Source of the DNA: CAXRBC01 sp041158045
GTDB lineage: Bacteria > Actinomycetota > Acidimicrobiia > Acidimicrobiales > Ilumatobacteraceae
Direction: 5' to 3'
NCBI GenBank assembly: GCA_041158045.1
Contig: JBEBCD010000066.1
Coordinates: 1-10,325, forward strand
Length of the DNA stretch: 10,325 nucleotides
How positions within the stretch are numbered: the first letter of the stretch is position 1; each line of letters opens with the position of its first letter. A program made the position numbers and the translations under genes. Shown here piece by piece: positions 5,609 to 10,325 of the stretch. Under the pieces are notes generated by a model, which was not told where the DNA came from, searched no databases, and saw only the letters and a list, made by a program, of their open reading frames with translations.

Positions 5609-6376
5609 TCAGCCCGGTCGGTGCGAGAGGCGCAGCGAGCGCCACGATCCGTCGGCGTCCCAGCCGCCGTCGACGGGCAGCGCCGCGCCGTTGACGAACG
5701 CCGACCGCTCCCCGTCGCACAGCCACGCGATCGCCTCCGCGATGTCGTCGGGGCGGGCGAAGCGCCCCATCGGCACGTGCTCGGTGATGTCCGCGTCGTC
5801 GTAGTTGCCCGCCTGGTCCTTGGCGTCCATCTCCGTCTTCACCCACCCCGGACACACGGCGTTCACGCGCACGCCGCGCGCGCCCCACTCGACGGCGAGG
5901 GTGCGGGTGAGGCCGATGACGCCGTGCTTGCTCGCGTTGTAGGCGCTGCGGCTCGCCACGCCGCGCAGGCCGGCCACGGACGCGACGTTGACGACCGCGC
6001 CCGACCCGGCCTCGAGCATCCGGCGCCCGAACGCCTTGGCGAGGAGGAACGGCCCGACGAGGTTGACCTCCAGCACGCGCCGGTACGTGTCGGCCGGTGT
6101 CTCGAGCGCGGGGAGGATGCAGGAGATCCCCGCGTTGTTGACGAGGGCGTCGACGCGGCCGTACTCGGCCATGGTGCGCGCGGCGGCATCCTCCGCGAAC
6201 GCCTCGCTCGCCACGTCCCCCTCGAGGGTCAATGCGCGCGCGCCCGCGCGCGGCGCCGCGGCCCGTAGGTCGAGGAGCACGAGGGCCCATCCCCGCTCGG
6301 CGAGCAGGTCGGCGGTGCGCTTGCCGATCCCCTGGGCGGCGCCGGTCACGACGGCGACGCGCTGCGCGGTGCCCAC
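5609..6376 (-). CDS. Short-chain dehydrogenase/reductase (SDR) family oxidoreductase
   Basis: This 255-residue classical SDR catalyses NAD(P)-dependent oxidation or reduction of a hydroxyl/keto group on an unknown substrate. Visible motifs are the nucleotide-binding TGAAQGIG (11-18), D54 in EGDVAS, NNAG (80-83), catalytic N105 in VNLVGP, S133 in NVASVAG, Y146-x-x-x-K150 in SAYNASK, and NAVCPGWVKTEM (172-183) after the active site. It ends with the common NGAALPVDGGW. The GTG at 6376 starts directly before the first beta strand and has TAGCCT 6 bases upstream. It lies 18 bases downstream of the SHOCT-domain gene on the same strand, but its own promoter suggests it need not depend on that transcript. 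Nothing in the neighbouring genes fixes the substrate. Confidence 0.95.
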   Translation of the reverse strand: MGTAQRVAVVTGAAQGIGKRTADLLAERGWALVLLDLRAAAPRAGARALTLEGDVASEAFAEDAAARTMAEYGRVDALVNNAGISCILPALETPADTYRRVLEVNLVGPFLLAKAFGRRMLEAGSGAVVNVASVAGLRGVASRSAYNASKHGVIGLTRTLAVEWGARGVRVNAVCPGWVKTEMDAKDQAGNYDDADITEHVPMGRFARPDDIAEAIAWLCDGERSAFVNGAALPVDGGWDADGSWRSLRLSHRPG

Positions 6377-6382
6377 GGCGTC

Positions 6383-6388
6383 AGGCTA
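6383..6388 (-). promoter_or_regulatory. Candidate -10 element of the SDR gene
   Basis: On the minus strand TAGCCT lies 6 bases before the GTG at 6376, inside the 18-base gap to the upstream SHOCT-domain gene. No ribosome binding site is seen. The identical hexamer precedes the SHOCT-domain gene itself. Confidence 0.45.
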
Positions 6389-6394
6389 GGCGGC

Positions 6395-7729
6395 CTAGAG
6401 CCTGCCGAGGATCTCGCGTCGTTTGGCGTCGTGCTCTTCTTGAGTGATGAGCCCGTCGTCGAGCATCGCCTTCAGCTCCCGCAGACGTGCGGTCACGTCG
6501 CTCGGCTGCGTCGGTCTCGCGATCCCGCCGCTCGAGTCTCGATCCTGCCCGCGACGGGCGCGCGCCTCCCTCGATGGACGGACCATCGACGGCCGCTGCC
6601 CAGGCGCCGCGGTCGTCGAGGACGCACCGGTCGATGCGGAGTTGTCGCGGGCCAGCCGATCACGGAAGGCCGCCTCCCGCGCCTCGACGCTCCACCCGTG
6701 GGCTCGCCTCGGCGCCCGGCGCGTGCGACGACGACCCCGCATGAGAGCGACCCCAGCGATCACGAGGATCATCGCGAGGAGGCCGACGGCCAGCGGTCGG
6801 AGCCATCCGACGCCCCGACCCGCTTCGTCGAGACTGCGGTCGAAGGTGAGATCGACGTCGAAGACGCGCGTCTTTCGGACGCTGCCCTGCGTGGCCTCGA
6901 CGTAGACCCGCCAGCGGCCGTCGGTCACCTCCGGCGAGACGAGCGTCTCCGCATACCGGAGGTCTCCGGGGACGAGCGTGCCCATCCGAAATTCGAAGGG
7001 CCCGAACTGCCGCTCCACGAAGGTGGGATCGGCGAGTCGAACAAAGCCCCGGGGGCGCGACGGGGTATCCCCGGTGTTCTCGATGAGTACGCGCAAGACG
7101 CGCGCACCATCGTCCGTGATCCATCCCGCGACGCCGCGGATCTCGAGATCGGTCACCAGGGCGGCAGAATCGCCGATCCCGAGCCAGATCGACTTCTTGA
7201 TCGCGAGAGCGCCCTTCACGATCGCCTGGACCTTCGCACCCACGGTCGTCTGGGTGGCGGGATCGCTCGAGACCAGGACGCGGAGGTACGCCTGGAAGGC
7301 CCCGCTCGGCGTCCCCGGCGGGATCGCGTACGTCATGGTCACTACCTGTCGCTGTCCGGGCGCGAGCGAGAGCTCGGCGGGGGAGAAGGATGCCCACGCC
7401 GCGGTCTCGCTCGTCTCGTCGAGGCTGATCGTCGGCTCACCGTCGACGACGATCAGCGGTCGGATCTCAAAGACGACTCTCTGGACGACGTCCGTCGTGC
7501 TGATCAGGGCGAACGAACGGGTGACGGAGCGGCCGGGCTGCGTCGCAAACCAGAGCTCGCTGTTCGCCGCGAGCGCCCCGGGCGATTCGTCGTCGGTCGG
7601 GAGGATCTCGATACCGATCCCGAGATCGGCTGCCGCCCACGGCTCGCCATCGGCCGGCAGCGTCACGAGGGCCGCCACCGCGACCGCGACGGCCGTCGCT
7701 CGACGCATCATCGCGACCGGACGTCTCAC
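6395..7729 (-). CDS. Membrane-anchored protein: signal peptide, WxLIP/DUF916-like ectodomain, one TM helix, SHOCT domain
   Basis: This 444-residue cell-envelope protein starts with a signal peptide (about 8-34; RRATAVAVAVAALVTLPADG). The ectodomain (about 35-295) consists of beta-rich modules: FATQPGRSVTRSFALIST, then FSPAELSLAPGQRQVVTMTY and AIPPGTPSGAFQAYLRVLVS. This resembles the DUF916/DUF3324 WxL-interacting proteins of Firmicutes, although I judge this by pattern only. A second module (about 205-295) includes VLIENTGDTPSRPRGFVRL. The TM helix is at about 310-331 (PLAVGLLAMILVIAGVALM), followed by a basic stop-transfer RGRRRTRRAPRRAH. A polar cytoplasmic linker leads to a C-terminal SHOCT helix pair, LRELKAMLDDGLITQEEHDA (416-435). 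The GTG at 7729 follows TAGCCT by 7 bases; ATGs at 7711 and 7708 are alternatives. Base composition is less GC-rich than in most neighbours. A structural or adhesive surface role is inferred. Confidence 0.85.
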   Translation of the reverse strand: MRRPVAMMRRATAVAVAVAALVTLPADGEPWAAADLGIGIEILPTDDESPGALAANSELWFATQPGRSVTRSFALISTTDVVQRVVFEIRPLIVVDGEPTISLDETSETAAWASFSPAELSLAPGQRQVVTMTYAIPPGTPSGAFQAYLRVLVSSDPATQTTVGAKVQAIVKGALAIKKSIWLGIGDSAALVTDLEIRGVAGWITDDGARVLRVLIENTGDTPSRPRGFVRLADPTFVERQFGPFEFRMGTLVPGDLRYAETLVSPEVTDGRWRVYVEATQGSVRKTRVFDVDLTFDRSLDEAGRGVGWLRPLAVGLLAMILVIAGVALMRGRRRTRRAPRRAHGWSVEAREAAFRDRLARDNSASTGASSTTAAPGQRPSMVRPSREARARRGQDRDSSGGIARPTQPSDVTARLRELKAMLDDGLITQEEHDAKRREILGRL

Positions 7730-7736
7730 GCCCGAC

Positions 7737-7742
7737 AGGCTA
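7737..7742 (-). promoter_or_regulatory. Candidate -10 element of the WxLIP-like/SHOCT gene
   Basis: On the minus strand TAGCCT stands 7 bases before the GTG at 7729. The long hairpin at 7758-7802 begins 15 bases upstream, so the -35 region overlaps its foot. The gene therefore probably has its own transcript after termination of the upstream secreted-protein mRNA. Confidence 0.42.
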
Positions 7743-7757
7743 CGAACGGTTCAACGC

Positions 7758-7802
7758 CGAGGGGGGTCGTCCCGACCGCTTCGGCCGGGACGACCCCCCT
7801 CG
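7758..7802 (-). terminator. Strong 21-bp hairpin terminator after the secreted-protein gene
   Basis: The arm at 7758-7778 pairs with 7782-7802: 20 of 21 positions are Watson-Crick, with one A/C mismatch and a 3-base loop, and the stem contains a run of six G-C pairs. It begins 75 bases past the TAA (7880-7878) of the secreted-protein gene. No T-run follows, so it is not a classical intrinsic terminator, but U-less hairpins are commonly proposed as terminators in actinobacteria. It could alternatively stabilise the 3' end of an abundant mRNA. Confidence 0.75.
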
Positions 7803-7877
7803 CGCTACGCCCCCCGGGCCAGCGTGACCTCGGGGATGCGATGGAGTGTCTGTAGATGCAACTTCTAGGGGTCCGAG

Positions 7878-8660
7878 TTACTCCGTCGTGTCGATGTCGA
7901 TGTTGGTCGTCATCGTGGGACCGGTGAAGGTGTACGTCTCACCGGCGTACAGCGGCGTCTTGCCCGCCGGGATGGTCACGCTCAACGACATTGACGCGTT
8001 GCACTTGTCATTGCTCTCGGCGGCATCGAGCGGGATCGCCGTGGTATCGGCGATCGCGTGGGTCATCAGCGGCTGGGCCGTCAGCGCGCCGGTGCCCGTC
8101 ATGGTCACGTCCGGTCCGACCGTCCATGCATCCGCGCCCGTCCCGTCGTTGCCAGGCGTGCGGCACGTACCCCCGGTCAGATCAAGCACGAGTGGCTTGA
8201 GTACGGATTGGTCGAAGTCCATGTTGACATCAGCGCCGGACGTGGCCACCGCGGTGAAGCCCGCGGCCGAGAAGTCTGCGGTCACGTCCAGACCGGTGGC
8301 CTCACCGTAGAAGGTGCAGGCCGAATGCGCATCAGCAGATCCGGTGCCCTCGTTGCCCGATGTATACGCCAACAGCTCGGCCTCGGCGTCGGCGGCCAGT
8401 GCGAAGTCCGTGCCGTCGTACTCCGCCCCTGCGCCAGCGACGGGCGTCAGGGCGAACCCATCGGGGGCTCCCGTGACGTACCAGATGCACCGCTCCTTGG
8501 TCACGACCGACGCCGTGGCCGAGGCCGAGTCCCCATCCTCTTCGGGCGGATCCTGATCGACGATGTCGGCGATCGCGAGGTGACCGCTCGCCGCAGCCAT
8601 CAACGCCACACCGATCGATGCAAGCGCGGCGCCAGCCGTCTTGCGCATGAGACCTGCCAT
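7878..8660 (-). CDS. Secreted acidic protein with four cysteines, family unknown
   Basis: This 260-residue protein carries a clear Sec signal peptide (MRKTAGAALASIGVALMAAA, 5-24) with likely cleavage near 26-31. The mature part is rich in Ala, Thr, Gly and Asp and has an acidic N-terminal stretch, DIVDQDPPEEDGD (32-44). Four cysteines (C58, C115, C166, C220) could make two disulfides. CIWYVTGAPDGFALTP (58-73) and the C-terminal LSVTIPAGKTPLYAGETYTF (226-245) look like beta strands of an extracellular domain. I do not recognise the family, and no WxL motif is present. The ATG at 8660 is well fixed: AAGGAG lies 6 bases upstream, the only strong ribosome binding site in the window, which suggests abundant expression. 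Its position before a WxLIP-like protein gene suggests a surface-layer or appendage partner. GC content is lower than in the flanks. Confidence 0.85.
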   Translation of the reverse strand: MAGLMRKTAGAALASIGVALMAAASGHLAIADIVDQDPPEEDGDSASATASVVTKERCIWYVTGAPDGFALTPVAGAGAEYDGTDFALAADAEAELLAYTSGNEGTGSADAHSACTFYGEATGLDVTADFSAAGFTAVATSGADVNMDFDQSVLKPLVLDLTGGTCRTPGNDGTGADAWTVGPDVTMTGTGALTAQPLMTHAIADTTAIPLDAAESNDKCNASMSLSVTIPAGKTPLYAGETYTFTGPTMTTNIDIDTTE

Positions 8661-8666
8661 GATTCG

Positions 8667-8672
8667 CTCCTT
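8667..8672 (-). promoter_or_regulatory. Ribosome binding site AAGGAG
   Basis: On the minus strand AAGGAG precedes the ATG at 8660 by 6 bases and decides this start over the internal ATG four codons later. It is the only canonical Shine-Dalgarno sequence seen in front of a gene in this window, which otherwise relies on leaderless-looking starts or GTGA coupling. Confidence 0.8.
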
Positions 8673-8711
8673 GTCTGAGAGTTGTCGTGCCACCCGACGG
8701 ATGACGACCCG

Positions 8712-8717
8712 AGCGTA
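8712..8717 (-). promoter_or_regulatory. Candidate -10 element of the secreted-protein gene
   Basis: On the minus strand TACGCT lies 51 bases before the ATG, which would leave a leader of about 45 bases carrying the AAGGAG site. No clear -35 is seen. An inverted repeat, GAGCG-5-CGCTC (8737-8751), lies just upstream, where a regulator could bind, but its arms are only 5 bases long. Confidence 0.3.
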
Positions 8718-8776
8718 ACACGGCTCTGACCTGCCCGAGCGGATCTCGCTCACCGCCCGGCACCTGCGCTGTCGCC

Positions 8777-8804
8777 TCACACCCGTGAAGTTACGGACGT
8801 GTGA
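8777..8804 (-). terminator. Hairpin overlapping the stop of the NTF2-like gene
   Basis: TCACAC (8777-8782) pairs with GTGTGA (8799-8804), and inside it CCGT (8783-8786) pairs with ACGG (8793-8796), leaving a 6-base loop and a 2-base bulge. The structure includes the stop codon (8779-8777) of the minus-strand gene. It may help end the transcript or protect its 3' end, but no T-run follows. Confidence 0.35.
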
Positions 8805-9316
8805 CTCCCCCGCCGCTGCTTGGCCGTTGTCGCGTCGCGGTACTCGGGCGGCACGCCCACCTGGCGCCACGCGACGACGAGTCCACCCGCGACGTCGAAC
8901 TCGGCGGCCGCCAGCTCCCCTGGCGCGTCGCACGTGCTCCCGGGCCGGTCGCCGAGCTCGAAGACGGCGAGCACGCCCGCCGCGCCGGGCACCGCGCTGC
9001 CGTCGGGCGCGGGGGCCGCGAGACGCGGCTCGACCGCCACGATCGTCCCGCTGCACGGCAGGCCGGCGAACCACTCGCGCACCTCCCCTCGCCGCACGAA
9101 CACCGTCGTGCTGCCGCCCTGCGACGCGGTGGACGGCAGGGCGAAGAGCTGCGCCACCCCGTCGTGGTCGTCGGCGTTGAGGCGGATGCTCCACTCGCGG
9201 GCCACCCGCTCGGCATCCGCGGGGCCGCCCGCCGCCGGGTCGTCGTCGCGCCGCGCGCGCCCTCCCAGCGCGGCGAGCACCGCGAGCACGAGACAGACGG
9301 CGAGCGCGCGGCGCAC
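8777..9316 (-). CDS. Secreted NTF2-like (SnoaL-like fold) protein
   Basis: This 179-residue protein has an N-terminal hydrophobic signal (RRALAVCLVLAVLAALGG) and a cone-shaped NTF2-like domain: VAREWSIRLNADDHDGVAQL (38-57) as the first helix region, TTVFVRRGEVREWFAGLPCS (70-89), then strands around GVLAVFELGDR (114-124) and GGLVVAWRQVGVPPEYR (144-160). These are the usual landmarks of the nuclear transport factor 2 / SnoaL superfamily, whose members may be enzymes or just ligand-binding scaffolds. C88 and C129 could form a disulfide outside the cell. No catalytic residues can be assigned. The GTG at 9316 is preferred because TACGGT lies 7 bases upstream; the GTG at 9325 would add three residues and overlap that element. 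It diverges from the desaturase-family gene. Confidence 0.8.
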   Translation of the reverse strand: MRRALAVCLVLAVLAALGGRARRDDDPAAGGPADAERVAREWSIRLNADDHDGVAQLFALPSTASQGGSTTVFVRRGEVREWFAGLPCSGTIVAVEPRLAAPAPDGSAVPGAAGVLAVFELGDRPGSTCDAPGELAAAEFDVAGGLVVAWRQVGVPPEYRDATTAKQRRGSHTSVTSRV

Positions 9317-9323
9317 GCGCCTC

Positions 9324-9329
9324 ACCGTA
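9324..9329 (-). promoter_or_regulatory. Candidate -10 element of the NTF2-like gene
   Basis: On the minus strand TACGGT lies 7 bases before the GTG at 9316, fitting a leaderless transcript. It overlaps the alternative GTG at 9325, which argues against that start. Confidence 0.4.
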
Positions 9330-9330
9330 A

Positions 9331-9345
9331 CGGTCGCGGCGACCG
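9331..9345. promoter_or_regulatory. 15-base palindrome between divergent -10 elements (possible operator)
   Basis: CGGTCGC-G-GCGACCG is a perfect inverted repeat with 7-base arms and a 1-base centre. It sits between the -10 of the NTF2-like gene (9324-9329) and that of the desaturase gene (9349-9354), in the -35/spacer zone of both. A protein bound here could control both genes together. No specific regulator can be named. Confidence 0.4.
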
Positions 9346-9348
9346 CGC

Positions 9349-9354
9349 TACCGT
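9349..9354 (+). promoter_or_regulatory. Candidate -10 element of the desaturase gene
   Basis: TACCGT lies 6 bases before the ATG at 9361, the same hexamer and spacing as in front of the selenoprotein gene. No ribosome binding site is present between them. Confidence 0.45.
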
Positions 9355-9360
9355 CGTGGC

Positions 9361-10325
9361 ATGTCGTCCGGCACGACCGCGCCCACCCCCGCGGCCCCGG
9401 GCGCGCCGCCGCGCGACTACTCGCTCACCGGCCCCGAGCAGCGCCGCGCGGCCGAGCGCGGCCTCGTCGGCGCCGACTGGTGGCTCCCCACCGTCGACCG
9501 CGAGGAGATGCTCGCGATCATGCGCCGTCGCGACTGGCCGGCGGCGTGGCACACCGTCGTGTGGCTCGCGCTCCTCGTCGCGGCGGGCGCGTGGGTCGCG
9601 GCGACCTGGCGCTCGTGGTGGTCGATCCCGGCGTGCCTCGTCTACGGGACGCTCTACGGGTCGGTCTCCGACGCGCGCTGGCACGAGTGCGGGCACCGCA
9701 CGGCGTTCCGCACCCGGTGGCTCAACGACACCGTGTACCAGGTCGCGTCGTTCATGGACCTGCGCGAGCCCGTCTCCTGGCGCTGGAGCCACCACCGCCA
9801 CCACGCCGACACGCTCATCGTGGGCCGCGACCCGGAGATCGCGTTCCAGCGACCGATCCGTTGGCGCCACGTCGTCGCCGAGCTCTTCGCCCTGCGGTCC
9901 TTCGTCGCCGAGATGCGCAAGTACGCCGCCAACGTCCTCGGGCGCCTGCACCCGGAGGAGGCGGACTACGTGCCGCCGCGCGAGGCGGCGCGCGCGATCC
10001 GCGGGGGGCGCATCCATGCGGCGATCTGGGCGGCGACGGTCGTCGCGGCCGTCGCGTCGCGGAGCATGCTGCCGCTCGTGCTCGCCGGTCTCCCGTCGCT
10101 CTACGGGCGCTGGCTCCTCGTCGTGTACGGCGCGACGCAGCACGCGGGGATGGACGAGGACGTGCTCGACCACCGTCGCAACACGCGCACCGTGCTCATG
10201 AACCCGGTCTCGCGCTGGGCGTACATGAACATGAACTACCACCTCGAGCACCACATGTTCCCGTCGGTGCCGTTCCACGCGTTGCCGCGGCTGCACGCGC
10301 TCGTGCGCGACCAGTTGCCTGCGCC
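9361..10325 (+). CDS. Membrane fatty acid desaturase / hydroxylase family protein (3' partial)
   Basis: The frame from the ATG at 9361 stays open to the window end (321 codons, no stop seen). All three histidine boxes of membrane di-iron desaturases are present: HECGH (108-112), HHRHH (144-148) and HLEHH (294-298). Hydrophobic segments lie at about 44-62 and 72-85 and again at about 222-258. The stretch FMDLREPVSWRWSHHRHHAD (133-152), followed by TLIVGRDPEI, resembles the MocD-like branch of desaturase/hydrocarbon-oxygenase proteins, so the substrate may not be an ordinary fatty acid. The enzyme would act in the cytoplasmic membrane and need an electron donor, which is not in the window. The first roughly 25 residues are Ala/Pro-rich. 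It diverges from the NTF2-like gene. The last residues seen, FHALPRLHALVRDQLP, are typical of the family end, so little is probably missing. Confidence 0.92.
   Translation, partial: MSSGTTAPTPAAPGAPPRDYSLTGPEQRRAAERGLVGADWWLPTVDREEMLAIMRRRDWPAAWHTVVWLALLVAAGAWVAATWRSWWSIPACLVYGTLYGSVSDARWHECGHRTAFRTRWLNDTVYQVASFMDLREPVSWRWSHHRHHADTLIVGRDPEIAFQRPIRWRHVVAELFALRSFVAEMRKYAANVLGRLHPEEADYVPPREAARAIRGGRIHAAIWAATVVAAVASRSMLPLVLAGLPSLYGRWLLVVYGATQHAGMDEDVLDHRRNTRTVLMNPVSRWAYMNMNYHLEHHMFPSVPFHALPRLHALVRDQLPA

Noticed and set aside
7803..7877. Possible small RNA or riboswitch in the spacer after the secreted-protein stop
   Set aside because: Only weak pairings were found apart from the hairpin at 7758-7802, and no known motif could be recognised.
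8661..9194. Extension of the secreted-protein gene upstream through an open frame
   Set aside because: The ATG at 8660 has a clear AAGGAG site and a standard signal peptide follows; the upstream frame is Arg/Gly-rich and overlaps the NTF2-like gene.
1..10325. CRISPR array, tRNA/rRNA genes, insertion sequences, phage or integrase genes
   Set aside because: No spaced repeats, no tRNA-like folds, and no transposase or integrase motifs were seen on either strand.

Overview
The window is a very GC-rich, densely packed bacterial segment. GTG starts are frequent, intergenic gaps are short, and TAnnnT -10 hexamers sit only 6-8 bases before most start codons, as expected for leaderless mRNAs. Together with an MPT53/TlpA-like redox lipoprotein this points to an actinomycete-type organism (Actinomycetota). 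A finer placement would be guesswork.

Left part (1-3507): the tail of an unidentified gene, a class I SAM methyltransferase and an isochorismatase-family cysteine hydrolase form a plus-strand run joined by two GTGA stop/start overlaps. The hydrolase overlaps tail-to-tail with lgt (prolipoprotein diacylglyceryl transferase, minus strand). lgt diverges from a YbjJ-like MFS transporter across a 19-base spacer in which the two -10 elements overlap almost completely.

Centre (3461-6376): the most notable gene is a minus-strand lipoprotein of the TlpA/MPT53 thioredoxin family at 3461-3976. Its reading frame carries an in-frame TGA exactly where the first active-site cysteine of CxxC belongs (U-G-T-C). 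A 5-bp hairpin with a GGUC loop lies 26 bases after the TGA, matching the bacterial SECIS layout. The gene is therefore read here as a selenocysteine lipoprotein rather than a broken gene. It diverges from an aldehyde dehydrogenase superfamily gene, which converges with a short-chain dehydrogenase.

Right part (6395-8660): two minus-strand genes with visibly lower GC than their surroundings encode a membrane-anchored protein, with a WxLIP/DUF916-like ectodomain, one transmembrane helix and a C-terminal SHOCT domain, and an acidic secreted protein with four cysteines. They are separated by a long, nearly perfect hairpin. The pair looks like a cell-surface module, but its function is unknown.

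Right end (8777-10325): a secreted NTF2-like protein diverges from a membrane fatty-acid-desaturase-family gene that runs off the window. A 15-base palindrome lies between their two -10 elements. Apart from spacers of about 150 bases or less the window is fully coding. No RNA genes, insertion sequences, CRISPR arrays or phage genes were seen.
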